NCBI RefSeq assembly: GCF_003171655.1
Contig: NZ_QFZL01000008.1
Location: forward strand, 1-64,000
DNA from: Stakelama portus
GTDB taxonomy: Bacteria > Pseudomonadota > Alphaproteobacteria > Sphingomonadales > Sphingomonadaceae
Length of the DNA stretch: 64,000 nt
Reading direction: 5' to 3'
Shown here in pieces: positions 8,892 through 18,832 of this stretch; the first letter of the stretch is position 1, and every line of letters starts with the position of its first letter. Under the pieces are notes generated by a model that saw only the letters and a program-made list of their open reading frames with translations, did no database searches and had not been told where the DNA came from. Both the position numbers and the translations under genes were made by a program.

Positions 8892-9344
8892 ATGCGCCGC
8901 ATGGCTGAGACCCTCGGTTTTGTGATGAAGGATATTTCGCGGCTGATGCGGCGTCGTTTCGACGCCCGCGCCCGCGAAATCGGAGTCACGCGCGCCCAAT
9001 GGCACACCTTGTTCGTGCTGTTGCGGAATGAGGGGATCAACCAGGGCGGCCTTGCCGAACAGATGGAAATCGAACCGATCACCGCATGCCGGATGATCGA
9101 CCGTCTCGAAGATGCGGGACTGGTCGAGCGCCGCCACGATCCGGGCGACCGGCGCGTGCGCCTTATCTATCTGACCGAAGCTGCTCGTCCCCTGATCGAA
9201 CGGCTGGAGGTCATCGGGGGCCAGGTGACGGAGAGCGCTCTGGCGGGCGTATCCCCGGAGGAACGGGAGCAACTGGATGCGATTCTGGGAAAGATCCGCG
9301 CCAACCTCGCTCCGAACGATAATGAAGAGATAGCCCATGGCTGA
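8892..9344 (+). CDS. MarR-family transcriptional regulator of the emrAB operon
   Basis: A 150-aa winged-helix regulator. The recognition region reads NQGGLAEQMEIEPITACRMI followed by DRLEDAGLVERRHDPGDRRV, the classic MarR wing. It overlaps emrA by 8 nt, so it very likely represses this efflux operon and is relieved by substrate. Starts at 8892 or 8901 are both possible; neither has a strong Shine-Dalgarno. The preceding AT-rich stretch (8840-8890) probably holds the promoter/operator, though I see no clear palindrome. Confidence 0.88.
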   Translation: MRRMAETLGFVMKDISRLMRRRFDARAREIGVTRAQWHTLFVLLRNEGINQGGLAEQMEIEPITACRMIDRLEDAGLVERRHDPGDRRVRLIYLTEAARPLIERLEVIGGQVTESALAGVSPEEREQLDAILGKIRANLAPNDNEEIAHG

Positions 9345-10437
9345 CGCCGATCCCAAGATTGAAATGCGCGAGATGGACGTGAATGCCACCGAAGCCGAAA
9401 CTCCCGAAGCCGAGGCGACGCCCGCCGCAAAGCGCAGCTGGCTGCGCCCGATACTGATGTTCGGCGTGCCGATTCTGGTCGCGCTGGTGATCGGCTATTT
9501 CTGGCTGACTTCGGGCCGCTATGTCTCCACCGACAACGCCTATATCTCTCAGGACAAGGTGTCGGTTTCGGCCGAAGTGGCGGGCCGCATCGTCGATGTC
9601 GCGGTCAAGGAAAACCAGAGCGTCAAGCAAGGCGATCTGTTGTTCCGCATCGACCCCGAACCCTATCGCATCGCAGTGCAGCAGGCCAATGCCGCCATCG
9701 CCGACGCGCAGGTCGATCTGGAAACGCTGCGTACCAGCTATCAGGGCACGTCCGCAGATATCGAAGCGGCACGCGATCAGATTCAGGCGGCGCAGCAGGA
9801 TTATGACCGCCAGGCCGAACTGATGCGGCGCGGATTCACGACGCGCGCGCGGCTGGAATCATCCGAACATGCGCTCGAACAGGCACGTGCCGGGCTACAG
9901 CGCGCGCAGGCAGCTGCGGCCGAGGCACGGTCCAAACTGTCGACCGGCTCCGCCGTACCGGGTGAGAATCCCGCCATCGCCGCAGCGCGCGTGCAGCGCG
10001 AACAGGCGCAGCTCAATCTGTCGCGCACCGAAGTCCGCGCGCCGGTGGACGGCGTCGTCAGCCAGACCGACCGGCTTCAGGTCGGCCAGCAGATGATGAG
10101 CGGCCTGCCGGCCGTCACCATCGTTGCCAACGGGCTTTCCTGGGTCGAAGCCAATTTCAAGGAAACCGACCTCGATCACATGTGCGTCGGCCAGCCTGCC
10201 GAAGTGACGGTGGACGCCTATTCGGGTCTGCGCCTGCGCGGCCATGTCGCCTCGATCGGCGCGGGCACCGGATCGGAATTCTCGCTGCTCCCGGCACAGA
10301 ATGCCAATGGCAACTGGGTGAAGGTGACACAGCGCGTACCCGTCCGGATCGCGCTGGACGAAGCCAGCCCCCGTCCGCTGATCGCCGGTATCTCGGCAAA
10401 TGTGCGAGTAGATATTCGTGGCAACTGCCAGCGGTAA
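9337..10437 (+). CDS. emrA: EmrA/HlyD-type efflux periplasmic adaptor
   Basis: A 366-aa membrane fusion protein. A cytoplasmic tail is followed by one transmembrane helix (PILMFGVPILVALVIGYFWL, about residues 46-65), the lipoyl half-motif (GRYVSTDNAYISQDKVSVSA), a coiled-coil hairpin (about 110-215) and the second lipoyl half (LSRTEVRAPVDGVVSQTDRL), then a beta-barrel. It joins the inner-membrane pump EmrB to an outer-membrane channel not encoded here. It overlaps marR by 8 nt and emrB by 20 nt, indicating one transcript. Confidence 0.93.
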   Translation: MADADPKIEMREMDVNATEAETPEAEATPAAKRSWLRPILMFGVPILVALVIGYFWLTSGRYVSTDNAYISQDKVSVSAEVAGRIVDVAVKENQSVKQGDLLFRIDPEPYRIAVQQANAAIADAQVDLETLRTSYQGTSADIEAARDQIQAAQQDYDRQAELMRRGFTTRARLESSEHALEQARAGLQRAQAAAAEARSKLSTGSAVPGENPAIAAARVQREQAQLNLSRTEVRAPVDGVVSQTDRLQVGQQMMSGLPAVTIVANGLSWVEANFKETDLDHMCVGQPAEVTVDAYSGLRLRGHVASIGAGTGSEFSLLPAQNANGNWVKVTQRVPVRIALDEASPRPLIAGISANVRVDIRGNCQR

Positions 10438-12016
10438 AGCATCCGGCGCGCGCGGACGCGCAGCGCCCAGGCCAGCTGATCACGAAGGTCAGGCAGCGCT
10501 CCCGGTTACCAACCGGGGGCTGCTGACTCTGGGCGTCATGATGGCGACGCTGATGCAGATCCTCGATACGACGATCGCAAACGTCGCGCTTCCGCATATG
10601 GAATCGGCGCTCAACGCCACGGCCGACACCATCACCTGGGTTTTGACCAGCTATATCGTCGCGACCGCAATCGCGATCCCGATCACCGGCTGGCTGGCCG
10701 ACAAGGTGGGATCGCGCAACCTGTTCCTGATCGCGGTGGTCGGCTTCGTCGCATCGTCGGCATTGTGCGGCATGGCCACCAGCCTGACCGAAATGGTCGC
10801 CTTTCGTGCGCTGCAGGGTATTTCCGCCGCCTTTATCAACCCGCTCAGCCAGACGGTGATGCTCGACATCAACCCGCCGGAGAAACAGGCGCGTGCCATG
10901 TCGATCTGGGGCATGGGCATCATGGTCGGCCCCATTCTGGGCCCGGTGCTCGGCGGCTGGCTCACCGAGAATTTCAACTGGCGCTGGGTGTTTTACGTCA
11001 ATTTGCCCGTCGGCATCGTGACGTTCCTGATCCTGTGGCTGCTGCTGCCATCGCGACCAAAGCGGCAGCGATCGTTCGATCTGTTCGGCTTTTCGATGCT
11101 CGCGCTTGGCGTGTCCGCGCTCCAGCTGATGCTCGACCGCGGGCAGCAGCAGGACTGGTTCTCGTCCCCCGAAATCGTGATCGAGGCACTGACTGCCTTC
11201 ACCGCGCTATGGATTTTCGTGGTCCATATGGCACTCGGCAAGAATCCGATGTTCGAGCGCGGACTCTGGAAAAACCGCAATCTCGTGACCGCAATCGCCT
11301 TCATGCAGGTGATCGGCGTGGTGATGATGGCAGTGATGGCGCTGCTGCCGCCGATGCTTCAGAATCTCTACGGCTATTCGGTGCTCGACACCGGCATCCT
11401 GCTCATGCCGCGCGGCATCGGCGTGCTGCTCACCATGGTCGTGTCGGCGCAGCTTACACAGCGCGGCTTCGATCTTCGCTGGGTGGTGGGGATCGGCCTT
11501 GCGATCGCGGCGGTTTCGCTATGGGATATGACGCACTGGTCGCTCGACATGGGATCGCATCTGATCATCGTATCGGGGTTGATTCAGGGGCTCGGCCTGG
11601 GGCTGGTGTTCATGCCACTCAACAATCTGGCCTTCGCCACCCTGCCGGCGGAATATCGCACCGAGGGCGCCAGCCTGCTCAACCTGTCGCGCAGCGTCGG
11701 CGCCTCGATCGGCATCTCGCTGGTCACGACCATGCTCGCGCGCAACATGCAGGTCAGCCATGCCGATCTGGCGCAGTTCATCAACCCGCAATCGCTCGAC
11801 AGCTTCGATCCGTCGATGCTCGAAACCCTGGGCAGCATGGGGTCAGCGGTGATGGGCATGGTGAATGCGGAAGTCACGCGACAGGCAGCGATGATTGCCT
11901 ATCTCAACGATTTCTGGGCGATGATGATCATCACTGCGGCGTCGATTCCGCTGGTCCTGCTGCTTCAGAAGCCGGGCAAGCCGATGAAGGCGGATCCGGC
12001 GGCTGCGGGGCACTGA
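10418..12016 (+). CDS. emrB: EmrB/QacA-type MFS multidrug transporter (DHA2, 14 TM)
   Basis: A 532-aa proton-driven drug exporter of the DHA2 family. Family motifs are visible: LDTTIANVALPHM in helix 1, GWLADKVGSRNLFLIAVVGF (motif A), and the helix-5 motif C region GIMVGPILGPVLGGWLTENF. Fourteen hydrophobic segments fit. The GTG start at 10418 lies inside emrA (20-nt overlap), giving a slightly long cytosolic N-terminus. With marR and emrA it forms an inducible drug or phenolic efflux system. Confidence 0.94.
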   Translation: MATASGKASGARGRAAPRPADHEGQAALPVTNRGLLTLGVMMATLMQILDTTIANVALPHMESALNATADTITWVLTSYIVATAIAIPITGWLADKVGSRNLFLIAVVGFVASSALCGMATSLTEMVAFRALQGISAAFINPLSQTVMLDINPPEKQARAMSIWGMGIMVGPILGPVLGGWLTENFNWRWVFYVNLPVGIVTFLILWLLLPSRPKRQRSFDLFGFSMLALGVSALQLMLDRGQQQDWFSSPEIVIEALTAFTALWIFVVHMALGKNPMFERGLWKNRNLVTAIAFMQVIGVVMMAVMALLPPMLQNLYGYSVLDTGILLMPRGIGVLLTMVVSAQLTQRGFDLRWVVGIGLAIAAVSLWDMTHWSLDMGSHLIIVSGLIQGLGLGLVFMPLNNLAFATLPAEYRTEGASLLNLSRSVGASIGISLVTTMLARNMQVSHADLAQFINPQSLDSFDPSMLETLGSMGSAVMGMVNAEVTRQAAMIAYLNDFWAMMIITAASIPLVLLLQKPGKPMKADPAAAGH

Positions 12017-12102
12017 AGCCCCGGTCGATACGCTATCGTTCGGTTCCCCGGATATGCCGCTATGTTTCCCGGCAGGCAGAGAATAGCGCTTCGCATGCCC
12101 AA

Positions 12103-12669
12103 TCAGGCGTAGGGTGGCAAACCGACCAGATCGGGCGCCGGCGCGTCCCGCCGTTCCCAGGCGCATCGCTTGAAATCCAGCATCTCTTCCGGCGGGCTGG
12201 CACGGCGATTCATATCGGCGGGCTGGTACCAGAAAATACTGCGCAAATCGGCAAGAAACATGTGCGCGGGCGCCGGGGCGCCGCGCATCGGCAAATCATA
12301 GATGCGATCGAAATTCGCGTCGAACAGATAATAGCGGAACTGATGGTGCATGATCCGCTCGCGGCTCTCACCGCTCTCGCGCAGCGCTACCCGGCTCATC
12401 GTGTAGATATCCGAAGACCCCACCTCCAACGGGACCCACCAGCTGTCCTCGCCCGAGGGGCGCAAATCGATCCGTAGCGCTACGCCCAGATCCCATGTCG
12501 CCGATCCGCGGCGGTTCGACGCGGCCGGATAGAAAGCCACATCGATATCGGGGGCACCCCGGACCGAATATTCCGCGAGTTCGACGGGACAAGGTCCAGG
12601 CCGCGTGCCCGCACCATCCCGGCCCGATGCAGCAAGCGCCAGAAACATCGCGGGCAACAGGACGGGCAT
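12103..12669 (-). CDS. Putative exported protein of unknown function
   Basis: A 188-aa protein that I do not recognise. A short hydrophobic N-terminus (MPVLLPAMFLALAASG) looks like a weak signal peptide; the rest is rich in aromatic and charged residues (RIMHHQFRYYLFDANFDRIY, FLADLRSIFWYQPADMNRRA). Three cysteines are not in a metal-binding spacing. It sits alone between emrB (convergent) and asd (same strand, upstream). Codon use matches its neighbours, so I regard it as a real gene. Confidence 0.6.
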   Translation of the reverse strand: MPVLLPAMFLALAASGRDGAGTRPGPCPVELAEYSVRGAPDIDVAFYPAASNRRGSATWDLGVALRIDLRPSGEDSWWVPLEVGSSDIYTMSRVALRESGESRERIMHHQFRYYLFDANFDRIYDLPMRGAPAPAHMFLADLRSIFWYQPADMNRRASPPEEMLDFKRCAWERRDAPAPDLVGLPPYA

Positions 12670-12741
12670 GGCGACTCCCCGGCAATGGGTTGGTCGCCAT
12701 GCTTATCACCACCGCATCCGCGCGAAAGCGCGAAACGACGG

Positions 12742-13770
12742 TCAGTCGGCCTTTTTCAGATGGCGCCGTCCCAGCAGTTCGGCGATCTGCACCGCGTTCA
12801 ATGCCGCACCCTTGCGCAGATTGTCCGACACGCACCAGAGCGCGAGACCGTGCTCAACCGTGGAGTCCTCGCGTACGCGGCTGATGAAGGTCGCATATTC
12901 GCCGACGCATTCGACCGGGGTGACGTATCCGCCATCCTCGCGCTTGTCGACGAGCATGATGCCCGGCGCCTCGCGCAGGATATTCTGCGCGTCTTCGGCG
13001 GAAAGCTCGTTCTCGAACTCGATGTTGATCGCCTCGCTATGGCCGACGAACACCGGCACGCGCACACAGGTGGCGGTCACCTTCACCTTGGGATCGAGGA
13101 TCTTCTTGGTCTCGACCACCATCTTCCATTCTTCCTTGGTCGAACCATCGTCGAGGAAGACGTCGATATGCGGGATCACGTTGAACGCGATCTGCTTGGT
13201 GAATTTCACCGGCTCGGCGGGATCGCCGACAAAGATGTTTCGGCTCTGTTCGAACAATTCGTCCATGCCGACCTTGCCCGCGCCCGAAACCGACTGATAG
13301 GTCGATACGACGACGCGCTTGATCGTCGCGGCATCGTGCAGCGGCTTCAGCGCAACCACCATCTGCGCAGTCGAGCAGTTGGGATTGGCGATGATGTTCT
13401 TCGCCTTGTACCCGTCGATCGCTTCCGGGTTCACTTCGGGCACGATCAGCGGCACGTCCGGGTCCATGCGGTAGAGCGACGAATTGTCGATCACCGTGCA
13501 GCCGGCAGCGGCAAATTTGGGCGCATAGATTTTGGTCGCGTCCGATCCGATCGCGAACAGCGCCATGTCCCATCCGGTGGGATCGAAATGTTCGATGTTG
13601 CGAATTTTGAGTTTTCGCCCGGTCTCGCCATATTCCACTTCATCGCCGGTCGAGCGGCTGCTCGCCAGCACAGCGATGTCGTCGAGCGGAAATTCCCGCT
13701 CGGCCAGGATGTTCAGCATTTCGCGGCCGACGTTGCCCGTCGCGCCTGCGACAACCACGCGATAACCCAT
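12742..13770 (-). CDS. asd: Aspartate-semialdehyde dehydrogenase
   Basis: A 342-aa NADPH-dependent enzyme converting aspartyl phosphate to aspartate semialdehyde, the branch point to lysine/diaminopimelate, threonine and methionine. The Rossmann loop is VVVAGATGNVGREMLNILAE, the active-site cysteine is in NPNCSTAQMVV, and the substrate block is RVPVFVGHSEAINIEFE. Start 13770 gives the usual N-terminus MGYRVVV with GGGAAATTGA upstream. The next lysine-pathway enzyme, dapA, is also in this window but 30 kb away. Confidence 0.96.
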   Translation of the reverse strand: MGYRVVVAGATGNVGREMLNILAEREFPLDDIAVLASSRSTGDEVEYGETGRKLKIRNIEHFDPTGWDMALFAIGSDATKIYAPKFAAAGCTVIDNSSLYRMDPDVPLIVPEVNPEAIDGYKAKNIIANPNCSTAQMVVALKPLHDAATIKRVVVSTYQSVSGAGKVGMDELFEQSRNIFVGDPAEPVKFTKQIAFNVIPHIDVFLDDGSTKEEWKMVVETKKILDPKVKVTATCVRVPVFVGHSEAINIEFENELSAEDAQNILREAPGIMLVDKREDGGYVTPVECVGEYATFISRVREDSTVEHGLALWCVSDNLRKGAALNAVQIAELLGRRHLKKAD

Positions 13771-13954
13771 TTCAATTTCCCATTGTCCAGCCGCCCGACA
13801 GGGGCGGCGCGGGACCGCCATGTAGGGATGCGCGGCGCAAAAGGAAACGAGTTTTGCTTGGCCCGGCGCAAACACCCGGTTCATTTGATACGAAAACGCG
13901 CGCCCGAACGGCAGTTTCGTTCACGGCGCGCGCCGATACACGCAATTAATGGAA

Positions 13955-13986
13955 TGGCGAGGACGGCGTAAAATACCCGCCCTCGC
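13955..13986 (-). terminator. Hairpin downstream of the S9 peptidase gene
   Basis: GGCGAGG (13955-13961) pairs with CCTCGCC (13980-13986), with further interior pairing across ACGGCGTAAAATACCCG. It lies just after the S9 peptidase stop. No strong U-tract follows, so a terminator role is tentative. Confidence 0.4.
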
Positions 13987-13997
13987 CTGTCTGTCGC

Positions 13998-16244
13998 TTA
14001 TTCCGCCGAAGCCGGCTCCGGATGGGCGTAGCGATCGAGGAAGTTGAAGATCGTCGTCCACACATGGATTTCGCGCCCGGCGCTGTGCGTCTTGCCGGGA
14101 TAGAACATCATTTCGAACGGAATGTTCGCCGCCTGCATCCGGGCGGCGAAGGCCGTCGAATTGTCGAGCACGACATTATCGTCGGACATGCCATGGATCA
14201 GCAGCAGCGGATCGCGGATGTTTACCGCATCCTCGACTGCAGCCGATTCGGCATAGGCTTCGGGGACCTGGCGCGGATCGCCCATATAACGCTCGGTATA
14301 ATGGGTGTCGTAGAGTTCCCATTTGGTCACCGGCGCACCCGAAACGCCCGCTGCATACACACCCGGATCGGCTTCGAGCATCTTCAGCGTCATATAGCCG
14401 CCATAGGACCAGCCATAGGTGACGATCCGGTCGGGATCGACGAAGTCGAGCGTTTTGAGATATTCGGCGCCCGCCAGCTGATCCTGCACTTCGACACTGC
14501 CCATCGCGTGATAAATGGCATCCTCGAACGCCTTGCCGCGATTGGCCGATCCGCGATTGTCGATCTGGAAGAAGATATAGCCCTTATCGACGATATATTG
14601 CTCCATCGCGCCGCTCCAGCCCTGCGAAACGGTCTGCGAATGCGGGCCGCCATAATGCTGGAAGAACACCGGATATTTCTTGCCCGGCTCGAGCTCAGGC
14701 GTGATCATTTCCCAATAGAGCGTCTGTCCGCCCGGACCGGTGATCGTGCCGAACTTCGTTTCGCGATGGCTCGGCAGATAGGGGTGATAGGGATGGCCCG
14801 GATCGTTGACGTCGTTTTCGCTGATCCACGCGATCCGCTTGCCATCGGTGTCGGCCAGATAGATCTGCCCCGGCTGATCGGTGTTCGACCGGCCGACGAT
14901 GATGCGCGTCGCCGCATCGTCCATCTGCGCGCTGTTGTTCCAGCCAAGCTCGGTCAAGCGGCGCGGTTCGCCGGGCCGGCTGAGCCGCGTTACATAGAGA
15001 TGCGTTTCGAGAACGCCGTCCTTGTTGCCGCTGAAATAGACTTTGTCATGGTCTTCATCGACGCCGACGACGCTGCGGACTTCCCAGTCGCCATGCGTCA
15101 GCTGTGTCCAGTTGCCGTTGCGGAAGCGATAGAGATGGCCATGGCCGTCGCGTTCGGACCACCACAGAATGCTGCCGTCCTTGAGCACCTTGAACACATT
15201 GGACAGGTTTACCCAGCTGTTTTCGGCTGCGCGTTCGGTGAACAGGATGCTCGAGGCGCCGGTGGCCGGATCGACCTTGAGCATGTCGAGCGTCTTCTGG
15301 TCGCGGCTCGAACGCTGGACGTACAGCGTGTTGCCATCCGGGGCCCAATAGACGCGCGTCAGATAGATATCGGGGTTACCGCCCAGATCGACCTTTACCC
15401 GGCCCGATCCGTCGCGATTCATCACATAGAGTTCGACCAGGACATTGTCGGTTCCGGCCTTGGGATAGCGCTGGTCGTAAACCCGCGTGCCATCGGCGCC
15501 GATCGCCGAACGCGTGACGACATCGACCGGGCTCTCGTCGAACCGCTCGACTGCGATCCGCTTGTCGCCGGGCGACCACCAATAGCCTGTGCGGCGCCCC
15601 ATTTCCTCCTGTGCGACAAATTCCGCCTCACCCCAATGAACCAGCCCTTGGCCGGTCGTGGTGAGCTGTTTTTCGGAAAGGTCCGCCAAGTCGACGACAT
15701 AGAGATTCTGGTCGCGCACGAAGCTTGCAAAGCCGCCATCCGGGCTGATCACCGGATTAAGCTCGCCTTCCTCGGTCTCGGTCAGGCGGCGTACCTGTCC
15801 ATCGAGCGTCGCCAGATAAAGGTCGCCGTCGAGCGGAACGAGGATCGAATGCCCATCGGGCGACCAGTCATAGGCGACGATGCCGCGCTGGTTGCCGATG
15901 CGCAGCCGCTCACGCTGCATCAGTTCGGCCTCGGACAATTCGGCGCCGGTGCCGACCTTTTTCGAATCGACCAGCATCTTCCATTCGCCGGTCGCGCTAT
16001 CCATCGCCCAGAGGTCGAAACGCGAAGGCTCTTCCTGACGATTGCGCAGCACGGTGAGATATTTGCCGTCGGGCGACAGCGCCAGCGCGCGCGGAGTCGA
16101 TCCGCCCAGGCTCGGGCCCGAGAACACCCGGCGCAACGTAAGGTTGGGCGGCGAATCCTTCACCGGCTCAGTTTGCGCCATTGCGGCGCCCCCGGTCGTG
16201 GCCACCAGCGTCAGCGCCATTGCCCATTTCAGCATGCCTCGCAT
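13998..16244 (-). CDS. Exported S9 prolyl oligopeptidase family dipeptidyl peptidase (DPP IV-like)
   Basis: A 748-aa serine peptidase. A signal peptide (MLKWAMALTLVATTGGAAMA) is followed by the DPP IV N-terminal beta-propeller (about residues 50-480, with WSPDGHSILV-type blades) and the C-terminal hydrolase domain. The Ser is in TYGWSYGGYMTLK (about 610), the Asp in HGMSDDNVVLDN (about 685) and the His in GKTHSAG (about 720). The propeller Glu pair expected for N-terminus binding is seen as EAEFVAQEEMGR. It releases N-terminal X-Pro dipeptides in the periplasm. An ATG at 16235 is an alternative start. Confidence 0.94.
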   Translation of the reverse strand: MRGMLKWAMALTLVATTGGAAMAQTEPVKDSPPNLTLRRVFSGPSLGGSTPRALALSPDGKYLTVLRNRQEEPSRFDLWAMDSATGEWKMLVDSKKVGTGAELSEAELMQRERLRIGNQRGIVAYDWSPDGHSILVPLDGDLYLATLDGQVRRLTETEEGELNPVISPDGGFASFVRDQNLYVVDLADLSEKQLTTTGQGLVHWGEAEFVAQEEMGRRTGYWWSPGDKRIAVERFDESPVDVVTRSAIGADGTRVYDQRYPKAGTDNVLVELYVMNRDGSGRVKVDLGGNPDIYLTRVYWAPDGNTLYVQRSSRDQKTLDMLKVDPATGASSILFTERAAENSWVNLSNVFKVLKDGSILWWSERDGHGHLYRFRNGNWTQLTHGDWEVRSVVGVDEDHDKVYFSGNKDGVLETHLYVTRLSRPGEPRRLTELGWNNSAQMDDAATRIIVGRSNTDQPGQIYLADTDGKRIAWISENDVNDPGHPYHPYLPSHRETKFGTITGPGGQTLYWEMITPELEPGKKYPVFFQHYGGPHSQTVSQGWSGAMEQYIVDKGYIFFQIDNRGSANRGKAFEDAIYHAMGSVEVQDQLAGAEYLKTLDFVDPDRIVTYGWSYGGYMTLKMLEADPGVYAAGVSGAPVTKWELYDTHYTERYMGDPRQVPEAYAESAAVEDAVNIRDPLLLIHGMSDDNVVLDNSTAFAARMQAANIPFEMMFYPGKTHSAGREIHVWTTIFNFLDRYAHPEPASAE

Positions 16245-16375
16245 TCTCCAACGGATATTTGCCCCGAACGGGGTCGTGATCCGCAGCTTATCGACGCAGC
16301 AGGCGTGCCAGTAAAGGGCAGCGCTCCGGGCGTTGGGCGATTGCTCCGCGGCAAAGCGTCGCTATTCTCGCCGGC

Positions 16376-17389
16376 ATGAAGGCACCCCCTGTCGACGACC
16401 AGATGATGGCCGACCCGCAAACCGGGCTGATCTTTGCGCGCGTTCTGAACGGGCGCGGCGGCGCGACGGCGCTGGGGTGGGAAGCGGCACGCCACTGGAT
16501 GCCGCACGATCCGCAGGAAACGCTGTGGATGCATGTCGACCGGAGCGTCGATTGCGTCGACGACTGGCTGCAATCCGAACTCGGCCTGTCCGAAGCCACG
16601 GCGGAAGCTCTGACCGCCGATGAAACGCGCCCGCGCGCGTTTCGCGAAGGCGATGCGCTGGTCGCGGTGCTGCGCGGGATCAATTTCAATCCCAATGCCG
16701 AGCCGGAGGACATGGTGTCGCTGCGCATGTGGGCGCGCGGCAATCGGGTGCTGACGTTGCGCCGCCGGCCGCTGCAATCCCCGCGCGAGATCGCGGCGAT
16801 GCTCGACCGCGGCAATGGCCCGAAACGCACCGGCGACCTCGTCACCGAAATCATCGAGCATCTGGTGACCAAGATCGGCAGCACGATCGTCGACATGAAC
16901 GAGAAAATCGACGAGCTGGAAGACGGTCCCGGCGATTATGACACCGACGATGTGCTGACGATCATCGCCACCATCCGTCGCAACTGCCTTGCGCTCAAAC
17001 GGCATATGTCGCCCCAGCATGAAGCATTGCTGCAAATCAGCCGCGATCCGCCCGAGTGGCTGAACGAAAATAACAGCCGCGACATTCGCGAAACGATCGA
17101 TCGGCTCAAGCGCTACCTCGAAGACCTTGATGTTTCAAAGGAAAGTGCCCTGGTCCTTCAGGACGACATCAACAACCGCGCCGCCAATATGGCCAATCAT
17201 CGCGTCTATCTGTTGACCATTGCGGCTGGCATTTTCCTGCCGCTCAGCTTCGTGACCGCATTGCTCGGCGTCAATCTGGGCGGCATCCCCGGCATGAACG
17301 ATCCCAACGGATTCTGGATACTGACCGGAATCCTGTGTGCGATGACAGCGTTGCAGTTGATCATATTTCGTATCCTGAAGTGGATCTGA
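16376..17389 (+). CDS. zntB: CorA-family zinc transporter ZntB
   Basis: A 337-aa inner-membrane protein of the CorA/ZntB family. A large cytoplasmic N-terminal domain (about 1-275) with long helices (DNINNRAANMANHRVYLLTI-like segment) leads to two C-terminal helices. The pore signature is in LLGVNLGGIPGMNDPNGFW, including GMN. ZntB members move Zn2+ rather than Mg2+; that substrate call rests on overall resemblance to ZntB (acidic start, RVLTLRRRPLQS), not on a decisive residue. A single gene, divergent from the S9 peptidase. Confidence 0.9.
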   Translation: MKAPPVDDQMMADPQTGLIFARVLNGRGGATALGWEAARHWMPHDPQETLWMHVDRSVDCVDDWLQSELGLSEATAEALTADETRPRAFREGDALVAVLRGINFNPNAEPEDMVSLRMWARGNRVLTLRRRPLQSPREIAAMLDRGNGPKRTGDLVTEIIEHLVTKIGSTIVDMNEKIDELEDGPGDYDTDDVLTIIATIRRNCLALKRHMSPQHEALLQISRDPPEWLNENNSRDIRETIDRLKRYLEDLDVSKESALVLQDDINNRAANMANHRVYLLTIAAGIFLPLSFVTALLGVNLGGIPGMNDPNGFWILTGILCAMTALQLIIFRILKWI

Positions 17390-17523
17390 CCACGGAACCC
17401 GGCGCCTTTCCGCTGGTTCTTGCATTGGAAGCGCAGGCAATTCACAGACCCGTCTGAAATGTCGGGCCGACAAAAGTGGACCGGCGCTTTCATGTCTTGG
17501 ATATTGTTTGACAGGGTTGCGTA

Positions 17524-18828
17524 ATGCGTTTTCAAAATAAGTGTTTGCTTGCCGCCGCGGCATCGCCGTTGGCGCTTTTCTGCTTTTCGGGCACCGCCAA
17601 CGCCCAGGCTTTCTATCTTCAGGAACAATCGGCCAAGGCGGCCGGTCGCGCCTTTTCGGGGGAAGCGGCCGATACCGGCGCGGATTCGCTCTGGTGGAAT
17701 CCGGCGGCGAGCGCGGGCCTTGACCGCGCCGAAATCACTGCTTCGGCTGCAGCGATCCTGCCCGCGGGCGAAGTCGTCGACACCGGCACGCTGATCGTCC
17801 GTCCCGGCCAGAGCGCCGCGCCGGTCGGCGGTACGGCCTATTCGACCAATCCGATCGAGGAAGGCGTGTTGCCGACCGGATCGATCGCCGTGCCGCTCAG
17901 CGACCGGCTTTCGGTCGGCCTGACGCTGACCTCTCCCTACAGCTTCACCACCGATTACCGCGACGATAGCTGGGCACGCTATTCGGCCGACAAGACGCGG
18001 CTGCGCACCTATGACATCCAGCCGTCGATCGCCTTTGCGCCGACATCCTGGCTGCGGGTCGGTGCCGCGCTGAACGCCGAATATGCCGAGGCGACGCTTT
18101 CCAACAAGCTGCCCAATCTTTCCGCCGCGCTTCCCGATGGTCAGCAGACGCTCGACGGCAATGGCTGGGATTTCGGCTGGTCGGCCGGGGTGCAGGTGCA
18201 TGGCGGACCGGTGACGGTCGGCCTGTCGTACAAGTCCGCCATCGAACACACTTTGGACGGCACGGTGGAAATCAGCGGCCTCGTCGGTCCGCTGGCGGCG
18301 CAGAACATGTCGCTTGACGGCGTGACGGCGACCTATTCGACGCCGTGGCAGGCGATCGGCGCGGTTCGTTTCGCGGCGACCGACAAGCTGACGCTCAACG
18401 CCCAGGTGATTCGCTATGGCTGGAGCGAGTTCGATTCGATCGCGCTCGGCGATCCGCTGAACACCGCGATTCCCGAAAACTACAAGGACAGCTGGAGCTT
18501 CGCCGGCGGCTTCGACATGCAGGTCGATCCGTCGCTGACGCTGCGTGCGGGCGTGCAATATGCACAGACGCCGACCCGCGACGGCGAGCGCGACGCGCGC
18601 GTTCCGGATTCGGATCGCTGGAATTTCGGCGGCGGTGCGACCGTGAAGGTCTCCAACGCCTTCTCGATCGACGCGGCGGCCAATTATGTGATGTTCGAAG
18701 ACACGACGATCGATCGTGTGACGGCAGCATATCCGGGCACGGCGGCCCAGACGCCGATCCTGACCAATGGCGAATTGCGCGACGCCAACGCAATCGTGCT
18801 TTCGCTCGGCGGTCGTTTCCGCTTCTGA
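17524..18828 (+). CDS. OmpP1/FadL/TodX-type outer-membrane transport protein
   Basis: A 434-aa outer-membrane beta-barrel. After a signal peptide ending at TANAQAFY comes the FadL-type N-terminal hatch (QEQSAKAAGRAFSGEAADTG, DSLWWNPA). Alternating strands continue to the last strand, AIVLSLGGRFRF, with terminal Phe as required for BAM insertion. FadL homologues take up long-chain fatty acids or aromatic hydrocarbons; substrate here is not evident. Its stop is 4 bp from the end of soxR, which converges on it. Confidence 0.92.
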   Translation: MRFQNKCLLAAAASPLALFCFSGTANAQAFYLQEQSAKAAGRAFSGEAADTGADSLWWNPAASAGLDRAEITASAAAILPAGEVVDTGTLIVRPGQSAAPVGGTAYSTNPIEEGVLPTGSIAVPLSDRLSVGLTLTSPYSFTTDYRDDSWARYSADKTRLRTYDIQPSIAFAPTSWLRVGAALNAEYAEATLSNKLPNLSAALPDGQQTLDGNGWDFGWSAGVQVHGGPVTVGLSYKSAIEHTLDGTVEISGLVGPLAAQNMSLDGVTATYSTPWQAIGAVRFAATDKLTLNAQVIRYGWSEFDSIALGDPLNTAIPENYKDSWSFAGGFDMQVDPSLTLRAGVQYAQTPTRDGERDARVPDSDRWNFGGGATVKVSNAFSIDAAANYVMFEDTTIDRVTAAYPGTAAQTPILTNGELRDANAIVLSLGGRFRF

Positions 18829-18832
18829 CGAC

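Noticed and set aside
14022..16379. 785-codon plus-strand frame opposite the S9 peptidase
   Set aside because: Antisense to a gene with intact catalytic triad and signal peptide; no recognisable domain.
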